Part shown: positions 35,601 through 48,513 of the stretch, piece by piece | Position numbering within the stretch: position 1 is the stretch's first letter | Layout: each line of letters opens with the position of its first letter | Assembly (NCBI GenBank): GCA_905331475.1 | Contig: CAJNYU010000498.1 | Coordinates: 84,025 to 148,024 of the forward strand | DNA: 64,000 nt | Direction: 5' to 3' | Origin: Rotaria socialis | Lineage: Eukaryota > Rotifera > Eurotatoria > Philodinida > Philodinidae | Notes under the pieces: generated by a model | Database searches by the model: none | The model's input: the letters and a program-made list of their open reading frames with translations, nothing else | Told to the model about the DNA's origin: nothing | Position numbers and translations under genes: made by a program

Positions 35601-38600
35601 AAGAAGACAATAAACATCTAAAATCTCAACTTGAAGAACTTGAAAAATTAAAAGATTCTTCCGTTCAATCTTTACAAGATGAACATCGAAAATCATTTGA
35701 AATCTTAGCAACACAATTTGATGACACATATAAAGAACGATTATCGAGTGTCGAAGATGAACTGAAAACTACCATTGCAAAACAAACTGATCAAATCAAT
35801 GAATTAAACTTTCAAATTGATCGACTCGAAAAACTATCCAATGAACAAAATGTTAAATTAGATCAAGCTGAAAGTGAATATAAAAAAAAGTCAAGTTATA
35901 TTGAACAGCTTGAGAACGATTTACGCAATCTTCAATTATCACAAAAAGAAGAATTTAATAATACAACGAAACAATTACAAGATAATCTTCAACAACTCGA
36001 TGAACTACAAGCAAAAAATAATCAACTTGAACAAGAACTCAACAATAAACAGAATGAATTCGACAATCATCAAGCCACAACTAAAGAAATAAACAAAAAA
36101 ATAAAAATTCGACTTACTGAAAAGGAAAATGAAATCACTCGTCTTAATAATATCATTGATGAAATTAAAACTACTAGCGAATTCAGCACAGAACAACTTG
36201 AAGATAAACAACATAAAGTTACACAACTCAGCGCCACTATAAATCAACTGGAAGAAACGAATCAAAAACTGAACAGTAAATATGAAAAGCTCTTGGAAGA
36301 TAATCAGAATGAAATTAATGCATTAGAAGCGACTAACAAAGCATCTAATGACAAAATTGAAGAAAAACAGAACGAAATCGTGCAGCTCAATTCTACTATT
36401 GAAAAAATGAAAGAAACCGACGAATCAATCACTGCAGAATATGAAAATGTTAGCAAACAACTTATAGAAAAACAAAACCAAATAACTATCCTCGCTGATG
36501 AACTAACACAGAAGAATTCAAAATTGATTGAAGATCTTGAACGGATTAAAAAGGAACTTGAAGATAAGTCAAATGAAGTTATTCATCTTACAAATACCAT
36601 TAGTGAATTACAATCAAGAAATACCGACATTAACAACCTTCGATCCACAACTACTGAAGAATGCGAAACGTTAAAACTTCAACTTAGCGAAAAGGAGAAC
36701 GAAATCATTCATCTTAACCATGTTATCGATGAAATTAAAGCAGCAGACGAAAATTTCAAAGCACAACTCGATGAAAAACAAAACAAAATTACTCATCTCG
36801 CCACCGTCACTGATGAGCTGACACAAAAAACTTCGATTCTAGCCGACGATCTTGAAAGCATTAAAAAAGAATTTGACGATAAATCAAATGAAGTTATTCA
36901 TCTTACCGATACGATCAGTGAATTACAATCAAAAAATGCTGAAATGAATAATCTTCAATCCGCGGCTAATGAAGAATACGAAAAATTAAAAAATCAATTT
37001 ACCGAAAAAGAAAATAAAATTCTTCATCTCGTTAACATCATCGATGAAATGACACAGAAAACTGCCATACTAACCGACGATCTTGAACGAACTAAAAACG
37101 AACTGGAAGATAAGCAAAACACAATAAATCAACTAGAACAAAATAATCAAACTTTAAATAATAAATGTGAAAAACTACTCGAAGATAAAGATACTGAGGT
37201 CGTTCGTCTTACTTCACTGAATAATCAAATCAAGGAAAGTAACGAACTGACCGTGGAAGAACATGAAACACTAAAAAACCAAGTAGAAGAAAAGCACAAT
37301 GAAATTCTTCGTCTTACAATTCTCATTGAAGAGATGAAAGCACAGAATTTGTCGAGTATTGAGCAACAAGAATTAGTTAGAAAACTACTTGAAGAAAAAC
37401 AAAATGAAATCGTTCAACTTACAGCTAATATAGATGAAATACGAACAACAACAGCCGATCAAAGCGAACAGTTAAAGCAAACTATTGAAATTCTCAAAGA
37501 ATCACAAATTATTGATCAACAATTAATTGAGCAAGCAAACAGAGAAGTATAAATATTTTCCATAAAAAAAAAGAAAACTTCACCTTTCGAGCTTATTCAC
37601 TTCATTGCATACATGAAAAACTGCGAGCATATCCAATCCGTAAGAAAATCAAAAATACCAAAGACTGCTCATAGGACTTCGCTGTTTATGTTGAGAATTG
37701 GATTTGTCACTTTCTAGTTTCGGCGAATCACAGAGAGATTGCCATCAGATTGAGAAGTGATGTAGGCTGATCCTTGGACGTTATTTTTGTTATACATTTT
37801 AATATGATACATATTAATTAGATCGCATAAACATATTTTACTCTTTTCTTTTCTTTTTTGAAGTGTCGCTCTACATAATATGGATTAGTTGAGAGAGTCA
37901 TCGACTATTTAACTGATTCATTTCCTTTTCTTTTCGCTTGTATAGATCGAAACACTTAAAAAAAATCTTTCCGATGAACAATCCAATTCTGCTGCCTTAA
38001 AACACGCACAAGAATCCCACGTCGAACAATTAACTATTGAACACGAGCAATTAATTGAAAATCTAAAATTTGAATACGTTTCAATGACTAATGAAAAAAT
38101 AGAAGAAATTGATAGTCTTCATCAGCAAATATCATTTCAACGTTCTCGATCGGATTCTCATCAAGACACTATTGAACAATTACGCAAAGAACTTCACGAA
38201 TACGAAAAAAACGTTTCTCAACAAAATGCTCAACTTGATCATTTACTTGATGAACAAAAACAACGAACAGAATCAATAGCACGTTTAAAAAATATTCTCA
38301 ACGTTGATGCAACAGATCACGATGATCTATTGGAACAATTGATACACAAAATGGAACAATATCAATTGTTAATAAGTGAATCCGAACGTTTAAACAATGA
38401 CTTAACTCAACAAAAATCTGAACAATCACATCTTCATAATGAACTACAACAATTAGAACAACAATTTGATGATATGAAAGATGAGTTAAATAGAAATAAA
38501 CAAGAATTAGCACAAGATAAACAAAAATATGAAAATCAATTAAATCAACTAAATCAAACCTACGAAACTTTACAAAAAGACAAACGTGCACTTGAAGTTC

Positions 38601-40536
38601 AATTCGAAAATATTCAAACTCAATTCAACGAGAAAACAAATCAATGCGATGAACTTGAAGCTAATTTTAAGAAAACGTTTATTGAAAAAGATGAACAAAC
38701 ATTAAAATATCAACAAGATTTTAATCAACTACAAACTTTTAATGAAGACCTTCGACGAGAATCAAATGATTTACATGATGAAGTAAAATCGAAAACAAAT
38801 GAAATTCTTTCATTACAAGCAAATATCGATAGAATCCAACAAATATTACAATCAAAAGTTGATCAAATCGAACAGCTTTCACAAGACAAAACTTCTTTAG
38901 CCGAAGACAATAATCAAAAAGAACAGCTTGTATCTGAACACAAACATCTAATTGAAATACATGCAGTGCTAGAAGAAAAATTTAATCATCTTCTATCTGA
39001 AAAAGCTAGATTAGAAAATCAATTAGATACAATTAGAATACAAATGCAAACAACAGAATCGAATGCAAGTAAAACAGAACAAGAAGTGATTAATAAACTT
39101 CAACAAGCTGAAAAACGAATTCAAGAAATTCAGGTGAGTTTACTAATTAATTAAATATTCTTCTCATCCGGTCATCACCCTGAATATATAATTGAAGATA
39201 ATTATTTCATTTAGATTGAACACGACTCGGTTCAAGCAGAAAAGAACTCATTACAACATCAAATCGTTTCATTGCGAACTACCAATGAAGAAAATACTCG
39301 TCGTATAGCTGAATTTGATTGTCAAAGATCAATTTTTGAACAGGAAAGTATTGAAAAAGATCGACAAATAACAGAACGTGATGAACAAATTCAAGAACTG
39401 CAATCGACCCTCACACAAACTCAAGAAAACGGAACTAAATTACGTAAAGCATTACATAAAATGAAAGAAACTTTGACGAATAATGACCAAACACGTACTC
39501 AGGAATCAGGTGAATTTTCAATAATTAATACTTTTATTTTTCCACAACAAGTTTCATCTTTTATCTTCATTAGAAATTCGTTTGCGTATACTTACTGAAG
39601 AATATGAACAGAAACTGAAAGAGCAACAAGAAGAATATAGCACAAGTTTGAAATCGATAACTAAAGAATTGAATTCACAGATAGAAGAAAAAGAACAACA
39701 ATTCAATCAACAACGTCAAGAATTAATCAGTAATCTTTTTTCTTTTTCTTTTTCTTATTGAAACTACGTTTTTTAAATTAGATAAAAGTTATCAAAATGA
39801 AGATAATATAAAACAAAAAATTATCGAGGCGGAACAACGAGCAACAGCTGCTGAAGAGCAATTACAAGTTTGTGTCTTTCTAGAGTTTCTTTTTCAATGA
39901 ATAACAGAAAATATTATTTTTTAGGCAAAACAAACGGATACTAGTATTGTACAAGAACTCGAATCTCAAATTATTAATCTTCAACAACAACTCGAAAGTC
40001 TAAGCAATAGAGAAGCTGATTCTGTTCGGTATGTAAAAAGTATAGCTGTTGTCGCGACCGACTCGATGTTTTTGTAGAAACTAATAAACTTTATATATTT
40101 GTTTTTCATAGAACAACGGATTTCGCCGCTCAAACGAGTATTGAAGGTAAAAAAAAAGGAAGACACATAATTATGAATACATATTTTATATTTAGATCCG
40201 AGATTGATTTCGTCGCATGCTAGTTCAACTGATAGTTTACATACTTTTATGTTCGAACCTACTGAAATCGATTATTTAAAACAAATTGTTTTTGCTTATA
40301 TGACAGGAACTGATCGAATGGTACGTTGAATACTCATTGTTAATAGATCGATACAAGAATTTCTTTTCTTAGACCATGATCAAAGTCATTTGTGCACTTC
40401 TGCGTTATACTGATGATGAAAAATCATTGATCATAGATCACGAGAAACTTCGTCAGAGTGTAAGTATAAAAATAGGATTCGAAATTTTTTATAACATCGT
40501 TTCTGTATTTAGCGGTGGCTAAAAACATCAAGATAA
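29624..40536 (+). CDS. GOLGA4: GRIP-domain golgin, golgin-245/GOLGA4-like
   Basis: Eighteen exons close in phase to about 1,902 aa: 29624-29710, 29764-29826, 29879-30058, 30112-30213, 30264-30419, 30475-30549, 30953-31096, 33702-34374, 35418-37546, 37946-39133, 39215-39509, 39574-39729, 39782-39867, 39925-40028, 40112-40146, 40196-40320, 40373-40459, 40513-40536. The N-terminus MFKNLKEKLANQAAK, the Ser-rich linker and SDIESEYG resemble golgin-245 (MFKKLKQKI.., PPSDMDSEAED), as does AYDEVEREKDHIKNILQQHQD. Most of the protein is Glu/Gln/Lys coiled coil. The C-terminus is a GRIP domain: FEPTEIDYLKQIVFAYMTG (conserved Tyr), TMIKVICALLRYTDDE and a final SRWLKTSR. GRIP golgins bind ARL1-GTP on the trans-Golgi and tether endosome-derived vesicles. 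The intron at 31097-33701 carries a LINE; the one at 34375-35417 a large inverted repeat. Confidence 0.9.
31285..31300 (+). repeat. Left target-site duplication of the LINE
   Basis: AATAATGCAATAAACT here is repeated exactly at 33513-33528, immediately after the poly(A) tail. Confidence 0.85.
31301..33512 (+). mobile_element. 5'-truncated non-LTR retrotransposon (LINE) in golgin intron 7
   Basis: Open reading frame with an endonuclease remnant (LLGGIYVPPKS, FGDYNAKHVQWN, TSDHYPI) then a reverse transcriptase: LPNIGKWFEKIIAERV, DEQSGFTANRRLQTR, IFIDFLTAFDRLW, GAPQGSVLAALLF and the catalytic FADD in SHLFADDLTIVI. This order (APE endonuclease then RT, QSGF, GxPQGSVL, FADD) fits the Jockey/CR1-like group. 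The start lies within the endonuclease domain, so the copy is 5'-truncated. The 3' end is a short UTR with AATAAAATCTTAAATGAC and a poly(A) tract. A 100-base assembly gap lies inside, downstream of the RT core. The insertion is in the sense orientation of the host gene. Confidence 0.88.
33293..33392. other. Assembly gap, 100 N
   Basis: Exactly 100 N, the usual placeholder for a scaffold gap of unknown size. It falls inside the LINE, so the 3' part of the element (after the RT core) is unread and its length unknown. Confidence 0.95.
33513..33528 (+). repeat. Right target-site duplication of the LINE
   Basis: Exact 16-bp copy of 31285-31300. It places the element ends at 31301 and 33512. Confidence 0.85.
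34661..35228. repeat. Large inverted repeat in golgin intron 8, with a single N
   Basis: Left arm 34661-34957 and right arm 34989-35228 are near-perfect reverse complements around a loop of about 31 nt. Stretches such as GTCTCATCGGTGTTAGAACG and CGCGCCATTAGGCATTTTC occur in both. The left arm has about 60 extra bases (34792-34852) exactly opposite the single N at 35094, so the right arm is probably missing sequence that the assembler could not resolve. No coding content; probably a foldback DNA element. Confidence 0.85.
36533..37140 (+). repeat. Internal coiled-coil repeat units in the golgin
   Basis: The phrase D-L-E-x-x-K-x-E-x-x-D-K starts at 36533, 36848 and 37079. The first unit is 105 residues and the second 77, sharing KSNEVIHLT.TISELQS and DEL/EMTQKT.IL.DDLE. 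The second unit lacks a block like LDEKQNKITHLATVTDELTQK. This is in-frame tandem duplication of coiled-coil segments. Confidence 0.75.
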
Positions 40537-41887
40537 TTTCCATAAATGTAATTATACTGCAATTTTTATTTTTTATTTCTCAAGTATACGCACTGTGAAT
40601 CTCTCTTATCACAAAAAAAGCAATATTTATGACTTTGACTTTTTTCTCCTTGCGTTATTGTATTTGAATTTTTTTAAAGTTATTATTCTTCTTATTATTT
40701 TTTGTTTTTGATGATAGTGGTTCTTTCTTTCAAGTTATTTTTATGTATATTTATGTGCATCAAGTATTCTCAATGCATATTAAAATTAAGACAATATAAA
40801 TTATTTGATAAATGCTCAAAAAAATATCAATATGAAGGAAAAAAAATCAAAGTCAATTTTTCCAATAGGAAACGATACTAGTTTTAAATAGTTTCATCCC
40901 GATTGGATATTTTCAAAGTATTAGAATGTTATCACTTATGTTCGATCACCAAACGATGGAAACTTCATTTTTGTGTACTCAAAAAAACTGAGTACACTCT
41001 AGATTCGGTCAGTGTGTCGGTCCGACCGTTAACACGATAACTTTTGAAAGCCTCATTCAATTGTCATGAAATTTTGTACACAGAATGATCTCATCAATAT
41101 CTCAGTCGAGTTCGAAGATGAAAGCAATCCGTCACGAAATGGTTGAGTTATCGAAAAAATTGTCATTTTTGACCAGACCATCCCTGAGGAGGGGTACAGG
41201 GATTTTTTTTCAAAAGACAAATTTTTCTCAGAATTATTCACAACATATATAAATCGACTCAATCTTTAACGCTGATTCCGAATCTGATATTAGCTTTGAA
41301 CTAAACCGTAGCTTTCTAACGAAACATCGCCTGAAAAACGTCTCAAAATGCACAAAAACTGCATCCAGAAATCAAATTGGCTAGTTTCTCATGATAATTT
41401 TGGTGTTCAGACATTCTAGAATGACTCATATGTCCCATGCACTTTTTGGCAGTACACATAACTCTCGGATGAAATCCGAAGTTTCCACATTTATTTAGTT
41501 TAAAATTTGAATAACAATTTGCTTCTTGGCTGAACGAAAATAGGATTTCACTTTGTATCGATTTAGGAGAATTATTTTTAGTGCATTATTTGTCATTCTA
41601 AATTCTAAAAGTAATCATCAACTGTCTAGAAAAGACCTTCTATGGTTATGGAACAGTAATCAGAACTTTTTTTTATTTTCCTATTGAAGTCTCATTCATA
41701 AGAATTCCTAACTTTTTTAAATAGTCCATGTTGTTCTCGCGAATAGAAAAAAAGAAAAACATCAGTTTGTATTAAACAAATATCGGAGTACAATACACTT
41801 TATCAACGAGAATAATTAATTATATATGTTAGCGCATGGAACAATGAAAAACAAACAAAAAAACTCGAAAGAAATATAATTTTTTTT
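40537..41887. other. Intergenic, tail-to-tail between golgin and Hox
   Basis: No gene seen. A short palindrome TGTACTCAAAAAAACTGAGTACA lies near 40975. Around 41000-41210 is a GC-richer stretch (GGTCCGACCGTTAACACGATAACTTTTGA ... TTTTTGACCAGACCATC) that looks like a degenerate dispersed repeat; a similar phrase (TTTTGACCAGACCAT) recurs at 63186-63200. Confidence 0.45.
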
Positions 41888-43781
41888 TCAAGTAAAACTA
41901 TTTGGAGTTGATGACGATGATGACGATTGACGATGGTCATCATCATTACTCAGACGCGTCGTGTTCGTTGTCGACGATGCATCTTGCTTCTCTCGTTTAA
42001 TATTGAGTGATATGGCTTTATCTTCGTTTTTACTTATGTCATTTAAACTTTGCAATTTATTATCTTTTTTCCATTTCATTCGACTGAAGAGAAAAACAAA
42101 AATCTATCATCAGAATTTACTTTTTTTCTTAAATTTTTACATACCGGTTTTGAAACCAAATCTAGCAAATTAAAAAAAGATTTTTTAATAAAACAAAACT
42201 ATTTTTTAGATTAATTTACTTTAATTTGTCGTTCCGTCAAATTAAGACTATGTGCAATTTCAATTCTACGTCTTCGTGATAAATATCTAACATAGAAAAT
42301 ATTTAAAGTAAATAAGAAAAATTTTCAATCAAAAAAAAAATAAATGCAAACCGATTAAAATGAAATTCTTTTTCTAATTCAAGTGTTTGATATCTTGAAT
42401 ATGATGTCCGTGTCCGTTTCGTTTCGCCAATATGTGGATCTAAAATCGCGTGTTAAAATTCATAGATCATTATTTTTGTTTGCATATCATCAGATAAAAT
42501 AAGAAACGAAATTCGAGTAAAAAAGACATTAATCTCACACGCACTTGACATTGCATAGTTTCTCTCGACATTGGACTTCCTGAATATATACATACGCCGA
42601 TATGTTTGATGCCTTTTCTTTTTCTTCTTTTCACTATTGTTCTATTTAGTCTCATCGATTACATGACCATTAGAACCATCTGTTGAGTCTTTGACAATGA
42701 GTCGGCATCATCTTGTATGCGTGTGTTTCCTTTTCTCGTATCTTTTGTCCCAATCAGATTGCAAAGCAAACGTCGTATATATATACGTATGTATATACAA
42801 AGTCATTTATTCATTCGTCCCGACCAGAACGAACCCATAAATCTCCTCTCACGCGCTAGAGAACGACATAAATAGCCCATAAAAAAAGATTGTGTGTATG
42901 TGGTAAAATTGTCGATGTTAGAATATAAACAAAAAAGAAGGAAGAAACTAACGACGAATAGAATTTCACATGTTTCTCTTTTCTCCTCGTCGGCAGTGTT
43001 GCAATTTTCAACGAAAGATATACAAAAGCAACTCACCACAAGTAGTATGCATACGTCTCATCCAAGGATAAATATTTTGTTGTTGATTTGCCTGTTGTTG
43101 TTGTTGTTGTTGTTGCTGCTGTAGTTGTTGCTGTAGTTGCTGTTGTTGTTGTGGATCGATTGACATTGAAAATGAATCCGATGGTTTCAATATGGGCTGT
43201 TGAGGATGTGGATAGGATATATAAGAATTCATAAATGAATGATGTTGATGTTGATGTAAATTGTTTGATGTCAATGTTGAACTAAAACCATGATTAGATA
43301 CAACTGTATCAGGTCCGAGACCTGTTGTTGGCGTAATATTTGTGTATGGATAGTCAAAAGCATTAACAAACTGTCCAGTTGACATATTTGTATAATAATT
43401 TCCGGCAAGATTGGGATCATTTTGTCGATAGTTTAAAAAATGTCGTACAAGTGGATCATGATTAAAATGTGATGGCGATGTTGATACTGAACCAACAACA
43501 TCAAATGGATTCGCTTGTTGATTAGATGATAAACATAATGGGAAATCAGCATTATTTATATAGGATGGATTTGTATCAAAGGAATTATTAATAGTAGTAG
43601 TAGTAGTTCCTTGTATTGTATTCTCATCAGATGATGTACTATTACTACTATTATTATTATTATTATTATTATTGCTGCTATTTGATGTTGAAAATAAATG
43701 ATGATAGCCTAATGATGACGGTGTTGACAATACATTAGAAGCAGCAGCAATAGCAGCAGAAGTGCTAGAGAAGGTAGCCAT
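41888..43781 (-). CDS. Central-class Hox transcription factor (Hox5/Scr-like)
   Basis: Five exons close in phase to 370 aa: 43037-43781, 42352-42439, 42220-42286, 42145-42161, 41888-42083. The N-terminus is low-complexity (Ser/Asn and a polyglutamine tract at about 43081-43155 on the DNA). A canonical hexapeptide IYPWM (237-241) is followed 13 residues later by the homeodomain (about 255-314): [53 protein letters not shown], with Gln50. The post-homeodomain DNKLQSLND resembles Hox5 (DNKLKSMS) more than Antp-type KEN, while ETKRTRTSY resembles Scr. Class assignment between Hox4 and Hox5 needs a tree. Three introns interrupt the homeobox, and exon 4 is only 17 nt. Confidence 0.92.
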
Positions 43782-45148
43782 TTGTCCGGTAATTGAGTGC
43801 GCACACGGGACTTTAACGACGTTAATAGCAGCGATAATCGGTATTGACGAACATCGTTTTGTGAGTTTAATGGGAGTACATAGAAGAAAGAGAAAATGGT
43901 AATTGAGAAGGAATTAGATAGACCAGATGAGATGATTAAAAGTCAGTCAATTCAATGGTCGATGATATTCTTTGTATCAGTAATGGTGCAATCAACTCAA
44001 GATAATGGTCGTTTGCAACCCTATATAAATGACTTTAACTGAATAGCAATAACGAGTCATTGCTCGCTGACTTTCTTTCCTTTTTTTCTCTTAGCTTTTC
44101 TTTTTTTCCCTATGCAGCCATCGCTCTCGATGGCGATAGGTTGAATATATGATTTTGTCGAACGCATTTAGTCCAATCAAAAAGTCATTTATTTATACAT
44201 GATGGGTAAATGAGATGAATAAAAGCTAAGTATAGTTTTTTTTTCTATTGCAAGAATATACATTTGTGCCATATCATTTATACAATCAGTAGGCACAATG
44301 ATGAATAATTGCGTAAATGCTATATACATTGACATGATTAGCAAAATCTGTCTGTGTGTATAAGTACTTTTGTTTTTAAATATTTAATCCTTTCATATAT
44401 GCAATAGGTTTTTTTTGTGTTTATTTTTATTTTCTTTCAGTAGCTACACGTCCATAGGAAACTATTATCTTGGAAATGTTTACATCGAATAAAGTATTGT
44501 AGATAGAAGGCAGAGAAATTTTCGGAAGCCATCAGTGCCTATTGTTAAAAAAGAATTTTTTTTCAAGGGAAACAACTGCTACACCGTTTATTGCTGCTGG
44601 CGCATCGCTCATAGAAGAGATAAAAAAAAAAGAAGAAGTAACGAGTAATCGAAAAGTAACTTGATAGATCAAATATATAATAATCTGTTTTTTATATAAA
44701 TTTCATTCATCCATTTATATATATGTATATAAATAAAGAAGCAGAGTAAATTTTATTGACCCACGAAAAAAAGAGGAAAAAATCACTAGTAGTAATAATA
44801 TAGTTCAAGAAGAAAAAAATTCTATCATCATGAAAAAAATACAGACAGATGTACCTCCATTGACGTACAAAAGAAATTTATCAATTGATACAAACAAATT
44901 TTTTTTTTCAAAAACAACAACAGCTAACCGAACTATATTCTAATTTCAATCATATTCTTTCAAAATTACTCGACTCAAACATTCGAATGCGTGATGAACA
45001 AAAAATACGAAACAAGAAGAATTAATACACTTTAACACATATAGACTGATACAAAAAAAAGTTAGAAAAAGGGGAGAAAGCAAAAAAATTTCATCTGACT
45101 AATTATTTCCTATCTGCCATTTCTCAACAACTCGAATCTTCTTATACA

Positions 45149-45181
<33 letters not shown>

Positions 45182-45213
45182 TCAGAAGAGAAAGAAAAAA
45201 ACAAAAGAAATAA
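43782..45213. other. Hox upstream region / intergenic
   Basis: The presumed promoter lies next to 43782, including GCGCACACGGGACTTTAACG. Farther on is AT-rich DNA with a TAAA run at about 45146-45177. No coding signal recognised. Confidence 0.5.
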
Positions 45214-47249
45214 TTAGTAATCGCCATAGAAATCACTTTCGAAATCGTTATTTTGTCGTTGATGATGATATTGTGGTAACAATAAATTTCCATGTCCAAA
45301 AGGTTTTTTTATTGTACGTTTAGCTCGAACAGTTAAACGTGGATTATAAGTCGAAGGTCGATTATGCCATTCATGCTCATTATGAACAATACTAAAATTT
45401 CAAGATTATTTTTTTCTTCGAGAAATTTTCAAATAAAACTTACCTTAACATATTAACAACTGTTTGAAGTGAATTAAGAATTGAAATTGGTGTCATAGCT
45501 TCAACTTCTATATAAAAGAAAAGAAATAGTTTGTTTAGGTCTCTTTACAAATGCTCTCAAAGTAGATAATACTTCTGCAAGAATGTGTTGTTTTTACTAA
45601 CCTGTATATAATCTAAATGCTTCCATTTCATCACAGAATCTTTTAAGTTTAAATGGATCATGTGCACGTTCACGAGCGACCATTAAATCATCGATACACA
45701 TTGTTAAACTGTAATTTGAATACCAAATTTCTATAAAACTTTTGATATAATCAACAAGTGAGTCATTGCCAACGATTAATTCTGAGTATTCTTCAGGCTC
45801 GAAATGGAATCCTATTGAAAAGAAAAAAATTAAGATCTTAATTTTCTATTATAAAAATAAACAAACGAACCTTCTATAAGTAATAATCGAACAATAGTTG
45901 TATTATGTCGCATTTCAAATTCATGTACATTTGTGATATTTTCACTCAGTGAAACAAGTACATCGTCAGGCGTTTCTCGAAATTTTTTTAAGCAAGATGC
46001 TTTAAGAAATAATCGTACAATACGATTCATTAATTTACGATCGAATGATCGATCGCCTAAACGACCAATTAATACATCAAGTAATTCACCGTAGCCATAT
46101 GCTGGTTTGATTGCAAAACATTCAAATGTATGTGCAATCAATGTCTGATGAATGTCTAAATGCGAATGTTTTTGTTTTTGTTTCATTTCTTATTATTAAC
46201 AAAATTCGAGATCAAAATTATACCTGCTCCTAAATAACAAACACGATTTTTCCATAAAACATTCCATAATTCATCAGCAACAGACTCAACTGGTAACATT
46301 AATTTAATTAAACGTAGGCCAAGAAAAATTGCAACATCAGTTAAATAATTTGTTGCATTTACAAGAATATCATGAGAGACATCTTCAATAGAAACTAATT
46401 CCATTAGTTCTTCTTGTATGGGTAATGACCATGTGCCTAAACAAGCAAAATATTAATAAAAACAACCAACTAACGCTTGGATAGGATATACTTACATGCA
46501 CGAAGTAGATCACTAAGCTTACTGGCTAATGAAGCAATAGCTTTACCAGTAACTGATCGTGATGGTTTAATCATAGTATCGTCTTCAAGTAAAGCACAAG
46601 GAATAGGTGAAAGTCGTTTTGTATTTGAATTGTCTGAGGTCGATCCTAGGTCATTGCCGCTTGAATGTGTTGCGTTTGTTGTCGATGATGGTGGTGGTGA
46701 ACTTGCATTTGATGTTGTTGCTGTACTTGTTGTTATTACTGTTAGTGGCGATGGAGCAGATACAGGCATCGTTGATGTCGATGGAGCCATTTTACCAGGC
46801 ATCATTTGTGCTTGACTGATCGTTTGTCCATTTGGACGCATATAAAATGGTAAAGGTGAAGCAAGTTGTTGTTGAAAAAATGCTCCACCAGGTGATGTTG
46901 GTGGTGCTGTAGCTGCCATGAAAAATGCTGATGGTGTCGTTTGAAATGGATGATGTTGCATGGACGAGTCACTGTTATTCGTATTATTACCAACAAGCAT
47001 TTGATGATGTTGCTGTAGATGGCGATAAGGTGACATGGAAGATTGATGTGCAGCATGTTGCATCATTAGTGATTGATGTTGTTGTTGGACAGCAGCTAAA
47101 TTTGGATCGAAAAACATAGCTGCAGCAGCGTCCGACGGCATTGTTATATAAAATGTTTGAACACCAGTCATTGGACTTGATGGGACCATTGGACATGCTG
47201 GCATTAATCGTATGGGACTTGGGCAATAATTACTTGGCATTGAATACAT
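45214..47249 (-). CDS. Unrecognised protein: low-complexity N-terminus plus conserved-looking helical domain
   Basis: Six exons close in phase to 578 aa: 46496-47249, 46224-46436, 45871-46188, 45602-45811, 45444-45507, 45214-45391. The first 225 or so residues are Pro/Ser/Thr/Gln/Met-rich (SPMTGVQTFYITMPSDAAA, many His-Gln runs). From about residue 226 the sequence becomes a well-mixed helical domain (GKAIASLASKLSDLLRACTW; LTDVAIFLGLRLIKLMLPVE; GELLDVLIGRLGDRSFDRKLMNR; RLLLIEGFHFEPEEY). This is followed by a basic tail (RLTVRAKRTIKKPFGHGN) ending DFYGDY. The helical part could be an armadillo/MIF4G-like solenoid. I do not recognise the family; nucleic-acid or translation-related function would be speculation. 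No signal peptide or membrane segment. Confidence 0.8.
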
Positions 47250-48513
47250 TATGGATAAACTAATTACTTGAAGAAGAAGAAGAAGAAGAAGAAGAAAAAA
47301 AAAGTATTTGATTACTTTTCTTATGTTAAGATAAAAAGATAAGTGTTTTACTGTGAGTTATATATGTATATAGACGACAACGATTAAGAAATCAGGCCAG
47401 TAGGTAAGCAGACAGACAAAACAGACAGAAGCAATCACGTCTGATAGTTACACCACACTGTTGTTTTATGATAGATTATGTTTGAAAATCGATTGTTTTT
47501 CTCTAGAAATTTCTCTGTTTTTTCTTCTTTATTGTATTCCGTCGGACGATAGAACGATTCGAATTAAATGAATAGTAGACAACGATATATAGACTCTTTC
47601 AGTATAAATAAAACAAATAATGGAAACATAAAGAATCGATGTGGTGTTGCTGGACTAGAAGAACGAAAAATACTACTAGTAACCAAATCACACGTGTAAT
47701 ATGGGGATATATTGTTTTGTTAGTTGTTAGTTGTTCGACGAACAAAGAAAACAGATTTGTATGACGATGTCATTCTTTAGTTTTCGAAATGTAATCTAGA
47801 ACAATTTACCATCGATCGATTGAATATCCATCCAGTCATTTCAAATTAAGAATATAAATTAAGAAACAGAGATCATTTGTGGAAAATGTTTTGTTAAAAA
47901 ATATTTGAACTAGGCTACTATTAATTAATCCATTATTGTAGTTGTGCATTAAACAATAAACAAAAATTTCGATACGTATATTCAAGATTATGATTGCCAA
48001 TAGTAATCTAATTTTTACAACAAATAAAACTTAATTCACCGAAAGTAATGATTTTTAATGAGAAAAATATCCTTGAATTCGAAATGAAAATATGTGGCAA
48101 ATCCAACCGATTGAAATAAGGTTTCGTCTAGCAAAGCAAAAATCTTGTTAATAAACGTCCTTGATTTCATAATACTAATGAAAAAAAATTCCTGATAGAT
48201 TCTTTATCGTGATAAATTTATTTTCCAGCCGATCTTAATTATATTTTAAATAGAAAAAGAAATTTATTCTATTGAGAATTATTCCATTCTCATGTCCAAC
48301 TTTATTAATCATTAAGTTTTTCATATTTTACTTTCCATCATCGTTGTCACACACATTTAAAGACAAAAAACAAACGAAACGAAATTGTTTAGATTGAGTT
48401 CTTCAATCGAAAAAAAGAACTGGTGACTAGAAAATAAATTAGCTAACAAGACGGGTTGTTATATTTTTTTTGTCTATCAAACATAAAATGCGTGTTCAAT
48501 GTTTTTTGTTTAT
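47250..48513. other. Intergenic, no gene seen
   Basis: A GAA trinucleotide run lies at 47270-47296 just upstream of the minus-strand gene start. The remainder is AT-rich without coding signal up to the HSP70 stop codon. Confidence 0.5.
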
